A DNA stretch of 64,000 bases from Panagrolaimus kolymaensis (taxonomy: Eukaryota; Nematoda; Chromadorea; Rhabditida; Panagrolaimidae), in NCBI GenBank assembly GCA_028622995.1, contig JAJQJQ010000068.1:558001-622000 (forward strand), in the 5' to 3' direction. This document shows positions 23,901 to 34,716 of the stretch, one piece after another. The position numbers and the translations under genes were made by a program. Positions within the stretch are counted from its first letter, which is position 1. Every line of letters begins with the position of its first letter. Below the pieces are notes generated by a model. The model did not search any database and had not been told where the DNA came from. It worked only from the letters and a program-made list of their open reading frames with translations.

Positions 23901-25140
23901 AAGAAAGAGAATATTGTGTTAGAGAAAGAAAGAATGGTAAGGATTAAAGTTGGCCTTAAAAGGCAAAAAAGTAAGACGCTTTTTAGCCTTGATTATTTTT
24001 CAAAAGTAAAACGACGCACAAAAAACGTGGAATCTTAATCCTAACAAAACTTGTTAGCAATCTCATCTCTCATTACTAAAACTAGAAAAACGATTTCCTT
24101 ACAATATCATAAGCATGAGTTCATCGACCAATATGAAAAGACATATTCAGCGAATATTGAAAACGTTGACGACATTCATTCGTATTTCGATTACCCATCA
24201 ATTTTGTTACATCTTTCCATGGAATTGAATCGATGTTATTGCAACCACATACCATAGAAATGAGTTTTTCATCTTCTTCACTTGATCACATTTGCTTTTC
24301 GATGTAATAATATTGTTCAAGTTCTTTGGCTCGACAAATTGAATTCATTTCGATTAGTTTCAAAAGCAACGAATTTCCAATTGATGAACAAAAGATTTGA
24401 AGCTTCATGAAGTTGTTCGTCTTCTTCAGTCGTCCATGGATCTCTATTAATTTCGGGCCTTTGTTCATTCATCCATCGTTGACGACATGCTGTTCCACTT
24501 CGTTTAACGTAAAACTAAAATTGTATGCTTTCAAACAAGAAAAAAAAACAAAGCAAGCTTACATTTTTAACAGAAATTTCACAATCAGTGATTCGGTTAT
24601 TTCAAGATAAGAGGCATGCATTGTAGGCGATAAGATTTTGTAATTCATCATCAGTGACGTTAACCATTCGTCGTACAAGTAGTCAAAGTTCGTCATCGTC
24701 GTCACTGCTTCATCATCAACTTCTTCATTTACGAAATCAGCATTGCCATCAGAATCACCGCTATCATTCGACACATGAGTTCCTGAAAATGATGTTGATA
24801 AGAAAACGGTTTATAGAAAGAAAGTGTGAAGAAACATAAAAATCAAGTTTATTATTTTATGACGCATTATTAGCTTTCAACAGGATGGAATAAGTTTAAT
24901 GATTACGGTATCGGAAACAGCTTTAACCTTTTCCTTTAAAATAATGATGCAAAGAAACTTACCGAAGCTGATGGTTCATATTGATATTGTCGATTTTGAA
25001 CTAAAAAAAGGTTTAATCGATCACAAAAAGTTTCTTTAAAATGACATACCTTGAATGGAATTAATCAATTCTTCTTCATTATATTCATCATTGTCGGCGA
25101 ACATGTTTTCAAATGGATCATTTCATTCCATTATTATAGC
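20910..25140 (-). pseudogene. SNAPC4: SNAPC4, snRNA-activating protein complex subunit 4, with a disrupted Myb half
   Basis: SNAPC4 is the Myb subunit of SNAPc, which binds the PSE of snRNA promoters. The 3' exons 22964-22541, 22486-22349, 22103-21701, 21650-21117 and 21064-20910 join cleanly. They encode a basic tract, a conserved YLLLRAR block matching the human C-terminal region, and a tail ending KQELAEQ. The 5' exons (about 25140-23170) carry the Myb repeats: DPWTTEEDEQL, SSEEDEKLISMV, AVNRYGPYDWDRIASCVPGR and NWTIEEDEMILTAVRFFGRG. Here the frame breaks: TGA replaces Trp before SSEEDE (24299), before THAYD (24127) and before SKINQLL (about 23682), and lies at two more probable Trp sites (about 24693 and 24607). 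TAA lies at 23467, and single-base indels occur near 24710, 24333 and 23788. The damage looks recent because flanking codons are conserved. Alternatives are an assembly error or an unusual transcript. Confidence 0.75.
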
Positions 25141-25490
25141 TTTAAAGCTAAGACAAAAGGGCACTAATAATGTGATCAACGTACGCTTTCAAAGTAAAAT
25201 TTTTTGTTGAAACAAAAAAATTTGCTTTGAACAAAAACGAAGAATGAATAAACGGAAGTCAGAGAAAAAATATTTTTCTGGGGTTATTTGGATAATGGCT
25301 TTTTGCCATATGAAATTGTTCGAGACAATTTTTTGCAAAGTTTGAATCTTTTTTCATTCAAGCTCAAACATTTGTTATTTGTTCAACGATGCTTATTTTT
25401 TAAACAAATAAAGGAACACGGATTGAGATTTAAAAAGGCAAAGAAATGGTTAAATATTGGAATATTTTTTAACTCTTTTTTTTAAACATT
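25141..25490. other. Spacer between SNAPC4 and the RNA-like array
   Basis: AT-rich. A 65-codon plus-strand frame here has no ATG (TTG start) and no domain. No gene supported. Confidence 0.4.
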
Positions 25491-26070
25491 GGATCTGTAC
25501 TTGAAAATAGGCATGGAAGCTTTCGGCATGGCGAACTATAACCTACTAACTTCACGGTACAACTTTCCCAAAGGATAAGTCGATAACCTCATGCATAAAT
25601 TCTTCCATAATCCGTTTTAAAAATAAAAGATGAAGAAAAATGAAGGACGCGGATTTTTTTCAATAGGGAAAAAGGATATTAGTAGCGAGAGAATCTTTTG
25701 TATTTTTTTTTTGAAAAGAGGATCTGTACTTAAAAGTAGGCATGGAAGATTTCGGCATGGCGAACTATAACCTACTAACTTCACGGTACAACTTTCCCAA
25801 AGGATAAGTCGATAACCTCATGCATAAATTCTTCCATAATCCGTTTTAAAAATAAAAGATGAAGAAAAATGAAGGACGCGGATTTTTTTCAATAGGGAAA
25901 AAGGATATTAGTAGCGAGAGAATCTTTTGTATTTTTTTTTTGAAAAGAGGATCTGTACTTAAAAGTAGGCATGGAAGATTTCGGCATGGCGAACTATAAC
26001 CTAATAACTTCACGGTACAACTTTCCCGAGGGATAAGTTGATAACCTCATACATAAATTCTTCCAGAATC
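25491..26070. ncRNA. Tandem 229-bp RNA-like units, subfamily 1 (three copies)
   Basis: GGATCTGTACTT starts units at 25491, 25720 and 25949, exactly 229 bp apart. Each has a conserved core of about 115 nt running from GGCATGGAAG through GGCATGGCGAACTATAACC and AAGGATAAG to AAATTCTTCC. GGAAGATTT near the start can pair with AAATTCTTCC near the end. The spacers between cores are A/T-rich with T runs that could end Pol III transcripts. No frame is kept. Strand is not certain; the pairing reads equally on both. Confidence 0.45.
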
Positions 26071-26179
26071 CGTATCAAAAAAAGGATATGAAAAAGCAAA
26101 AATAACAAACACGAATTAAAAATGGTAAAAGTTGGGAGCCAAAGGGATAAAAGCAGCGAAAGCGAAAAATTCTTTATAA

Positions 26180-26700
26180 ATTCTTTGAAATGTTGGTACT
26201 AATACTAGAAAGAGGGCATGGAAGTTTTCAACATCCTATCACATAAAAACTGTATTTCAAATTTATAAAGCTCAAGAAAAAAAAGGATATGCGCAAAAAC
26301 CTATATGTTAATACTATTGTGGATAAAGAAATAAAGGTAGTTCTTTAGAAAATCTGTATGGAAGCAAGGCATGGCGAACATAACCAAAAACTCCAACGAC
26401 TCCGCCAGGCCCGAAGGATAAGCATCGTCTCATACATCCTTTCCAAGAAAAAATTTAACTCAAAATACAATTAAAAGCGCGAGAAAGGAATCGTTCATAC
26501 TATCATAAACCTATTCAATGCATTCTGTAATGCAATCAAAAATAAAGGAAATAAAGGAATAAGGTAATTCTTTAGAAAATCTGTATGGAAGCAAGGCATG
26601 GCGAACATAACAAAAAACTCCAACGACTCCGCCAGGCCCGAAGGATAAGCATCGTCTCATACATCCTTTCCAAGAAAACCCATAACTCAAAATACAATTT
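26180..26700. ncRNA. RNA-like units, subfamily 2 (two good copies, one decayed)
   Basis: Cores at about 26342-26440 and 26578-26676 share GCATGGCGAACATAAC, CTCCGCCAGGCCCGAAGGAT and CATACATCCTTTCC. Their order matches subfamily 1 (GGCATGGCGAAC, then CCCAAAGGATAAG, then a closing pyrimidine tract), but the closing stem differs: GGAAGCAAGG faces CCTTTCC here, where subfamily 1 has GGAAGATTT facing AAATTCTTCC. A decayed unit lies at about 26190-26240. Confidence 0.4.
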
Positions 26701-27337
26701 AAAAAACACGAACAAAGAAGCGTTTATACGGGAAAAAATATTGATGCTATAGCTATATAGTAGTGAATTGACTAAAAGTTTACTAATGGAACAGGGAAAG
26801 ATAAATGTTTTCTCGAAAAAGAAATCGATGGGAGGAAAAATGTTTGGTGGGATGGAATACGAGCTAAACTAAACGAATCAACAGTATAAAAAATATATAT
26901 AAAGCAACACGTGAGGTGATTAAGTACGTCATTGGGTAATTAAACGATATAAGGAAAGTTTCAATAAGGTCTTAAAAAAAGATGTAAAAAAGCAAAGCTT
27001 TGATGAAGAAGGAGAAGAAAAATGCAGCAGCATCAACGTTTTTCTTGTTTTGCAATTTGCAAACAACGCCAAAAGCAACGAGTAAAAAAAAAGCGAGAGA
27101 GAGAAATTTGAGCGTGGAAGAGAAAAGCAACAAAAAAAGCTTTCATTTTTTTATTTTTATTTTTGAAAGAAACAAAAATTCTCCCGAAAACGAATTTGAT
27201 GATAACGTTTGGTTTATTGATATCATACCTTTTTTTTCTTCATCATCAAAATAAGTAAACAAAATTGGATCATCATGTTGAAAATAAAAAAGAAAATATA
27301 GTCGTATGTATAATTTTTTGAGTTTTTTAAGTTTCTT
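26701..27337. other. AT-rich intergenic tract
   Basis: Low-complexity sequence; the longest frame (27000-27254) is Lys/Phe-rich and unsupported. Confidence 0.4.
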
Positions 27338-27545
27338 ATTTATTTTGTAATGATTTCCATAAGACACAGCGTTTCTTTAAAATGGAAAGAATATTAGAAG
27401 CAATGAAGAGAGAAACTTTTTAAGCTACGTTAATAAGAGGAAATGAACTGTAGCAAATTTTTGTGGAGATATTAGTTTGTAAAAAACTTTGATATCATAA
27501 TGAATCATACATAGTTAGTTTTTCATGTGTACCGGAATGAGAATA
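27338..27545. repeat. Dispersed repeat B, copy 2
   Basis: Counterpart of 7640-7855, same orientation, with GACACAGCGTTTCTTTAAA and CATACATAGTTAGTTTTTCA conserved. Confidence 0.7.
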
Positions 27546-27565
27546 TTAACGATGTGAATTTACAG

Positions 27566-27791
27566 GTATGTTAGAAATGCTACGTCATCCCTAAAGAGAA
27601 TGGATGACAAAGCTTTTAAAGATAAATTTAAATCAACTATTTATGTAAAATCGTGCGGTAATATAGTCAAAGCAAAAAAAGAAGCAAGAATGTCAACGTT
27701 TAACTCTGAATCAATAAAGCACCGCTATTCCACACTATTGTACTATTTTTTGTTTGTTATTCGAATGCCTGCTGATCACAACCAAACTTAA
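27566..27791 (+). CDS. Possible orphan exon, unknown
   Basis: After ATTTACAG (acceptor at 27564-27565) a frame stays open to TAA at 27791 and reads as a basic soluble segment (RMDDKAFKDKFKSTIYVKSC, then GNIVKAKKEARM). It lies between repeats B and A at this locus. No upstream exon or family was recognised. It may be a remnant of the mobile or duplicated segment. Confidence 0.25.
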
Positions 27792-27980
27792 AAAAAAGAA
27801 AATGATGGAGCTTATTTTTTTTATGTAAGAAGAAGCAAATATTTTTTGCTCGCGCTTTGCCCGCTGCAGGTGATTAGGCACTTGCAAAAACAAATTTTTT
27901 TAAAACAAAATTATGAAATATTCCTTTTTTTTCTTTGATTCACAAATGTTAATTTTTAGTTATTTCGCAAAAAAAGAAGT

Positions 27981-28465
27981 GCAAGTTCGCATAAATTGGT
28001 GTCAGGTATGCACCGACTAAACTACCAGAAGCAATAATAAAGTATGTAATTCCTTAATAAAGATGAATTTCGGTATTGATTTCTCCTTTAAGGAATGGAT
28101 TTTCTTCATCATCGCTTTCTGCAATGGGACTTTCAAAGTAAGATTCAAATTTTATTTATAAATTGAATCGAATTAAGATTTTCTTAATTTTGTTTTTTTA
28201 CTGAATCCAAAATAAAGGGAAACATTGTAGTCAGACAATAATGTCTTTTTCTTATTTACTAAAAATGTTAATGATAATGTGCTCAAATTTGTTAACAGAA
28301 TATTTCTATCATCATCTTAATCCTTTAATAATTTTATTTAAATAAATTTCAACAAAACCCAAGAAAAAAAATATAATTAAAATATTCAAAAAACTTAAAC
28401 AAAAAGTCAACAATCACAATGGTTTGAAAAAATAAATGCGAAAGAAGACGCTTGATTTTTGGAAA
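27981..28465. repeat. Dispersed repeat A, copy 2
   Basis: Counterpart of 6512-6995. Similarity stops at AAGAAGACGCTTGATTTT, and the sequence diverges about 50 bp before the hAT-type element inserted at 28523. Confidence 0.7.
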
Positions 28466-28522
28466 AAGGTTTCATTCAGCGATATTTTTTTCTTTTTTGC
28501 TTTATTACACGAAGGTCATAAG

Positions 28523-28745
28523 CAGTGTTGTGTCGGAGCGCTCCGGAGCGCTCCGGAGCGGCCGGAGCCAAAATCAAAATATTGGCTCCGCCCAATTTTT
28601 TTTATCCAGAATTATACTTCATTGTTAGTAGATGCATACCCTTCTATCAGATTGCCCCGGAGCTTATCAAGCTCCAGCGTACTATGAGCCGGAGCCCGCC
28701 CGGAGCTGGCTCCGCTCCGCTCCGGAGCGCTCCGACACAACACTG
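28523..28745. mobile_element. Non-autonomous hAT-type element 1 (GGAGCG-rich)
   Basis: The ends are CAGTGTTGTGTCGGAGCG and its reverse complement. They are flanked on both sides by GTCATAAG (28515-28522 and 28746-28753), an 8-bp target duplication as made by hAT transposases. The 223-bp body carries repeated GGAGCGCTCC palindromes at both ends and an AT-rich centre. No coding capacity. Confidence 0.88.
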
Positions 28746-28753
28746 GTCATAAG

Positions 28754-31664
28754 CAGCAGACATACAAACAACTAAAGTGACGAAATTTGACATTATGTAA
28801 AAAGTTATTACATTTTTTTTCGCGAAAAATTGCCTTTTGGACACAAACAATGATTGCAGAGTAACAACACCTTTTTTTATGAAATCTTCTTTTAAAAAAA
28901 TTACGAAATGAACTTTTTTCTTTGCTTGTTGAATGGAAAATTTTAGGTAAAATTCTCCAAAAAAAGGATATTCTTACTTGCAACCAATGATGAAATGATG
29001 CTCAACTAAAAGAATAATAACAAATTGTAACAAAAAAAAAAGCATTTTATAATTAATTTTTGTTTTGTATAACACCGTGTTGTATGATTAATAAATTCTA
29101 ACTATTGTTATCACGAACAACTCTTGTGAAATAAAAGTTTTTTTTTGTTAAGCTTTTATAATATTTTTTTTTCTTCTATAGTAACAAATTTACATAATTT
29201 TGTAATTTTTCAATTAAGGAATTCTTTCCTGCCGATAGTCGAAGATTCACTTGTTCAAACAAAAACATTAAAAAAAAGGATATCAAAATATTCAAAAAAA
29301 GGTTTTAAAAAAAATTACAATCATCAAAATAAAAAATAAAATTGCAAGTGAAGAATCTTGTTTTATTTTTTTGAGACAATCACTCAACTTTTATTTTCAC
29401 ATTGATTGATTGCTAATTGATGATAAAAATTTTAAGAAAAAGATAGCGATGAAACTTTTTTTTAATCAATGAGAGCTGTCACCGACGACGGTCGTGAAAA
29501 AGGGATGAAATATTTCCCGTATCAAATATTTTTTTTTATCAATAACAACCCACATCGCTGCTTTTAACCCCATTTTTGATGCATCCATTTCTTTTACAAA
29601 AATGCGAGAGAAAAGGAAATGGAAAAAATTTCATTTTTATTTCTCGAAAGTGACTGTCTTTTTTTTCTTTTCTTGCAAAACACAAATATTTTACAAATTC
29701 AATATTAAGAAATCCTTAAGTGTTTGATCTTTAAATAAAAAGGGTTTTCTAACAGACCTTCCCTTTTATCCTTTTTTTTTGTTCGCGATTTAGATGCAAA
29801 AATCATTGAAAATTATAAGGATTTTAAAGTTTATCAAAAGTTATCAATATTTTTTTTTTCATTTCATTTCATTTTTACTATCAAAAATTTTTATTTGATT
29901 ATTATTATTTTGTTTAATTTCTTGAAATTTATGCGATTTCAAAAGTCTAGACCGTGTTCTTTTGAAGAATCAATTTATTAATATTTTTTTAAACACGCAA
30001 TCAACAAAGTTATTTTCTTCATGAATACATTTTGTGACGAAACCAATTTTTTTTTATTTGAAAGTTCAAAACCCATTCTTTATGAATAAAACATTTTCGT
30101 TTTTTTCATTCGCATAAAAAAATTCCATTGGTTTCCAGGATACTCATTCTTTTTTTTCTCTAAGGTTTTTTTGGAAAGAAGATTCTTGGCAACCAAGTCT
30201 GAAAAAAGCCAAAACAAAAGAAAAGGCAAAGTGTGTGTTTTTTTGTTCAATGTTGGATGTTTGTTTGTTAAGGTTTTGTAGTCAAAGGATTTTGATTACC
30301 AATGAAGAATACATAATAATGCAATAGTAAAATTTTAGAAGACAAAAAGTCATTTTTGTCGCTGATGTATTATTGTAAGCAGAATAAGTAAGCAACGAGC
30401 AAAATTTTTTATTAAACTGCCTTTTAGGTTAGAAACCTGTGTCAAAAATTTGCAATTTTTTTTTACAGAAAAGTGTCCAATAAATGTTTTGATTTTAAAG
30501 TAAAAATTCACAAATTCTTTGTTATATAAAAAATCATTTTTTTGCACACTTATTTTAACTAAATTATTTTTTTGCATTAATAAAAAGATTTATCTCACAT
30601 TTTTTTAATTTTTTAACTGTAATTCGTTTTAAAATAAAAAAAAGCCGCATTCTTATTGATATATCACTTTTAAATTTCATGGATTGTGACTATGCAGAGG
30701 CATACTTTTGGAGCTATTTTTGGAAGTTTATTTACCAACCAACACATTATACGAATTTAACTTTCCACAATTTTATACTTTTATTTTCTCAAAAAATAAA
30801 AAATATATATTGTCTGAAGAATATTTTAGAATTTCTCTTAGACAGTCATATGAGAAAGTGTAACGTGATATTTTGTATATATATTGTATTTCTCCCACAA
30901 TCCACAATAATATAATACTATGAACTTTCACAGAATTCAAAAAAAAATGAAAATAAAAAAAGAAAAGAGTTTTTTAAAAATGTTTCGTATTTTTTTTTAC
31001 GATTTTTATTAATCTAAATTTTCACAAGCAACAATAAAATAATAAATTACAAAATTTTAATTATTTTTTTTAGTTTTTCTTTTGAAAAAGATATCTCAAA
31101 AAAAATACTGGAGCTGTTTATTTTGATCTTTATCTTTTTTTGCATGTAAAAAAATAAACAACTTTTCTTAGTAAAAACAATGTCATCCATCCATTCATAT
31201 TTTGAGAACAGTTATTGCTAAACTTTGACCCTCAAAGAAAAAAACGCATGCTTTCTTTCTTTCATTCATTTTAATTTCGTTGGAACACGCAAAATTTGTT
31301 GCCTTCGCTTGCTCATATTTGCTGCTGCTGCGGCTGTTTTAGAGGGGTATTCACAAATAATTTAAATAAATGCTTTCTTTTTATGCTGAATTTTTGATGA
31401 TATCACATGACTTTTTTATTATTGTTATGGTTTGGTAAGATTATTTAATGATATTTGAAGAATTTATTTTGCAACAACGAACGCAAAGGTTTTTTAGAGT
31501 GGAGTGGGATGAATAAAAAATTGATAATTCCAGAAAAAACGTCGTCAAAATTTCTGCAATGTCAAAAAATACTGGGAAAATTATTTTGGTCTTGAATCGT
31601 TGGAAAAAAAATATAAATGTTGTTGTTTCTTGAACTTTAAAAAAAAGAGGCTTTCTTTTTTTAA
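28754..31664. other. AT-rich intergenic tract
   Basis: No gene supported. A higher-complexity patch at 29470-29520 begins ATGAGAGCTGTCACCGAC and could be a short first exon before a GTATCA donor, but nothing joins to it. Confidence 0.45.
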
Positions 31665-31672
31665 TTTATTAC

Positions 31673-32090
31673 CAGTGTTGTCATATTTTTATTTCATCGC
31701 CGCCGCCGCCGCCGTCGCCGCCGGCGGCGGCGGCGGCGGCGATGGCGGCGCTGCCGGCGGCGTTAATTTGTAGTACAAACTTTACCAAAGGGAGGACCCT
31801 TTGGATTTTAAAAATTTTTCAAAAAAAAATTAGAACATTATTGTTTGGTCCTCATATCTCTTTGGATTGCTCTAATATCGAGAAAAAATATACCAAAGAA
31901 GAAATCACGTTGAATTTAGGAAATTCTGAAAAAATAATTGCCTTGGTTATCCCTTTGATAATTTCTCAAACTAAATTTTTTGTATCGCCGTCGACGGCGG
32001 CGCCGCCGCCAATCCAAAATATTCGCCGCCGCCGCCGCCGCCGCCGCCGGCGGCGGCGGCGCAGATATCGGCGGCGGCGTGACAACACTG
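31673..32090. mobile_element. Non-autonomous hAT-type element 2 (GCC-repeat)
   Basis: CAGTGTTGTCA and TGACAACACTG form 11-bp inverted ends, and TTTATTAC (31665-31672, 32091-32098) is the 8-bp target duplication. Both ends of the 418-bp body are long GCCGCC/GGCGGC arrays that can fold back on each other. The centre is AT-rich. The open frame through it is an artefact of the triplet repeat. Confidence 0.88.
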
Positions 32091-32098
32091 TTTATTAC

Positions 32099-32746
32099 AC
32101 AACTATATACGATAAACTTTTTAGACTTTGATTCCTTTGTTTTTCTTTTACCATTCTAATAATAAAAACAATACAAGCGTCTTTTTTCATTAAAAAATTT
32201 TTTTGTTTGTTTTTCTAACATTCATTTGATTTTATTTTCTTTAAAAACAACAATTTTTTATAAAATAAAATAAAGTGATAACAAAAAAAGACGTGTGACC
32301 TCCACCGCCAACAACAACATCCATAAATTCCCTAAAGGCAAAAAAGAAAAAAAAAACAATTGAATTCAGCTAGCTGTTGCTTAAAAAAAGAAAAACAAAG
32401 TTGAAAAAAACTTTTACAATTTTTTTTCTTTTTAAAAAACACAAAAACAAATTTTTATTTTTTTTCTTGGTCTACCAAGTTTTTATAATTATAAAATTTC
32501 ACAATAAAAAAAACAAAACAAAACAAAGCTAAAAAGAAATATATTTTTTATAAAACCGCGTCAAATCGAAAAATGTTTGCAACGCTGTTACAAAACAATT
32601 TAATTTATTTCATAATTATTCAATGTGAAAAGAAGCAACTAAAAAACTAATAAAAAAAAATAATGCTGCACACGAATTATTCCGTTTATTTTTTCAAATT
32701 ATTTTTTTTCTCATTGCTTCATGAAAGCAAAAATGAACAATATCAT
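32099..32746. other. AT-rich spacer
   Basis: No feature seen apart from poly-A and poly-T runs. Confidence 0.4.
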
Positions 32747-33004
32747 TGTTATGACCTGAGTTGGTCACAACAATACACCAAAGAAACCGTCGACAATCAG
32801 CAAGACAAGACACAGATAAAGAACAGTATTTATTCAATCATAGCTTCCGCCAACCGGCTTCCTCAAACAACAAAGATACAAATATATATTATACATACAA
32901 TATAGGCAAGATACATAGTTGACATCTAGACGAGACGACCAGAGAAACCGACATCATGGCTGGGAGCTCAGGGTATTCTTGTTTGTGTTGTTCAGGTCAC
33001 AACA
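32747..33004. mobile_element. Solo LTR (258 bp)
   Basis: The segment starts TGTTATGACCTG and ends CAGGTCACAACA, imperfect inverted ends with the TG...CA form of LTRs. It is flanked by the 5-bp direct repeat ATCAT (32742-32746, 33005-33009). It is less AT-rich than its surroundings. No internal retrotransposon sequence or second LTR is nearby, so it is a solo LTR from recombination. The end sequence is reminiscent of BEL/Pao LTRs, but that assignment is tentative. Confidence 0.7.
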
Positions 33005-33009
33005 ATCAT

Positions 33010-33715
33010 TGATGATTGCTGCAAGCGAGCCGCGTCTTTATTTTTTTTTGGATGTTTTAGAACTATTTTTTCTTTTTTCGCAAAAAGTAATTTTTAAATG
33101 GAAAAAAAATTGCAGAATTTTGTTAAACGAAAAATTTAGTGGTTTCCAAATGCAAAATTTAAAGTTGCAAGGTTTTAGACTTTGGATGAAAATTCGTTGA
33201 ATGACACATTTAAAATCATCACCAATCAACTTTTTTGTTTGTTTGAAAGATAGATGCTTTAAACTTTGTTATAACCAAAAAATATATTTGTTTGTCTCCT
33301 CATTGAACCTCGATGTTATTATGAAAGCAATGTGAAAAAGAATGAATGAATAAAAAGTTTTTTTTTATTTTATTTTTTTATACAAATGACGGAAAACAAA
33401 AATTAAGAGAAAACAATTTACATTTTTTAGAATATTAATCAAAAATTAATTTTTTCAAAAAACATAAACACAAAAAAATATAATACAACTTATTTTTCTC
33501 AGAAAAATCTTACAAAAGAAATTTATAAAAGTTAAAAATTAGAAAAAAAAGTAATTTTACACGTATGAAAATTAACAACAGTAGATTTAAAAGAGAGAGA
33601 AAAATGTCCATTTTTTACTGAACTTTAAAAAAAGGCTTGGACATTTAACAATAAAAAAATTTTTGGAATTACATATTTGATATTTAAAAAAAAGTTTAAG
33701 TTTGTTTCCATTTTT
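33010..33715. other. AT-rich spacer
   Basis: No gene seen. The minus-strand gene ending at 33716 would have its 3' UTR here. Confidence 0.4.
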
Positions 33716-33913
33716 TTATTTTGTTTTTGACGACGAAGTGGTAGTTGGTTTTGATTTGGAATCAGTGGCAGAAGCAGCAGCTTTTTTATCAGATGGAATG
33801 GTTAAAGTTGTTGATAAAGCATCAGCTCCGGGATTGCCAGTTTTTTGTGGCCTTGGACTATCGGGAGTATTGGTAGGTGGCGCTAAATGGCCTTGACGTA
33901 CTGCAAATCCTTC
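33716..33913 (-). CDS. Terminal exon of a long-intron gene (EGFAVRQGH exon)
   Basis: The exon follows TTTTTGCAG on the minus strand and stays open from GAA at 33913 to TAA at 33716 (65 residues). It reads EGFAVRQGHLAPPTNTPDSP, then a Pro/Thr/Ser/Lys-rich disordered tail rich in GC compared with its surroundings. It starts in phase 0. The minus-strand exons at 34716-34649 and 34137-34129 both end in phase 0 and can splice to it, as can the start exon at 45056-44973. No family was recognised. Confidence 0.55.
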   Translation of the reverse strand, partial: EGFAVRQGHLAPPTNTPDSPRPQKTGNPGADALSTTLTIPSDKKAAASATDSKSKPTTTSSSKTK

Positions 33914-34128
33914 CTGCAAAAATAATAATAAAATTAATTATTGATAAAATAATGTTTAAAAATAATATTTTAGTATAAGTTTTTAAAATTTTCGTGGATG
34001 AAACTCAAAAAATTGGTCGAAATAGTACCAATGGCTTTTATTATAGGAAAATTTTAGTTTTTTTGTTTCCTACCCCCAAAAGTCTATAGCCCATTTTAAT
34101 TATTTCCCCAACTAATAAATATATTTAC

Positions 34129-34137
34129 CTCCGACAT
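34129..34137 (-). CDS. Possible 9-nt start exon or 12-nt microexon
   Basis: ATG TCG GAG directly precedes a GTAAAT donor. It could be an alternative start (Met-Ser-Glu) or, with the preceding TTA after ATTGAG, a 12-nt internal microexon encoding LMSE. Both readings are phase 0 on each side and lead into the 33913 exon. Confidence 0.35.
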
Positions 34138-34648
34138 TAACTCAATCCATAATTATTATTTTTTTCTTTTTTTATTTTCCACTTTAACGATTTTTTTATT
34201 TTATTTCAACCAAAAAAATATTTTGCTTAAAGAAAAAAAATACTAAAATACTAAAGTGTTTCTCGGAGCAACAACGACGACGACACCACATAAGTCAGTC
34301 AACACACACAAATGCTTAGAGAGACTTTTTTTTAGTATTAAATATAAAAAATTGGAAAAGAATAAAAACTAATCCTTTATAGAAAAAAAAGGAAAAGAGC
34401 TAATATATATCTCTCTTTTACTCTCTCTCAATTTTATTTTTTTATCCATTTATTTATGCCTTTTTAAATAACAAAAAACTATATTAAAAAAAAGACCTCT
34501 CCCGATTAATATCCACTTGAATGGCTTAAATATTATTCTCTTCTAGGGAGAAGGAAGGAAGGCAGAAGGCAGCCATGAAGGTCAATGGCTTCTTTTTTTT
34601 ATTTATTAGAAAATGAAGAAGAAAAAATAATGGAGTATATCAATTTAC

Positions 34649-34716
34649 CTCAATATAACTTGGAATTCCAAGGCCTGAATGACTTGGCATTGTTCGCATT
34701 GCAACCGAGTTCATAT
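34649..34716 (-). CDS. Internal exon of the long-intron gene
   Basis: Between GAAAAATAG and the donor GTAAAT this 68-nt exon encodes NSVAMRTMPSHSGLGIPSYI plus Glu. It enters in phase 1 and leaves in phase 0, compatible with the next exons. Composition is unlike the AT-rich flanks. A plus-strand frame over the same bases (34585-34785) is an alternative but has no partner exons. Confidence 0.4.

Noticed and set aside
23400..25140. A nuclear genetic code with TGA as Trp
   Set aside because: Atlastin, MFS, hnRNP, transposase and the SNAPC4 3' half use only TGG for Trp, and the Myb half also has a TAA and frameshifts.
25491..26700. Array units as U6 or other spliceosomal snRNA genes
   Set aside because: A GCATGGC box and an AAGGAT box recall U6, but the ACAGAGA box and the 5' stem-loop are missing, so they are left as an unnamed family.
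29470..29570. Short ATG exon with VTDDGREKGMKYF
   Set aside because: Protein-like, but no partner exon could be joined.
31742..32131. Arg-rich 129-codon frame
   Set aside because: It is translation of the GCC/GGC arrays of hAT-type element 2.
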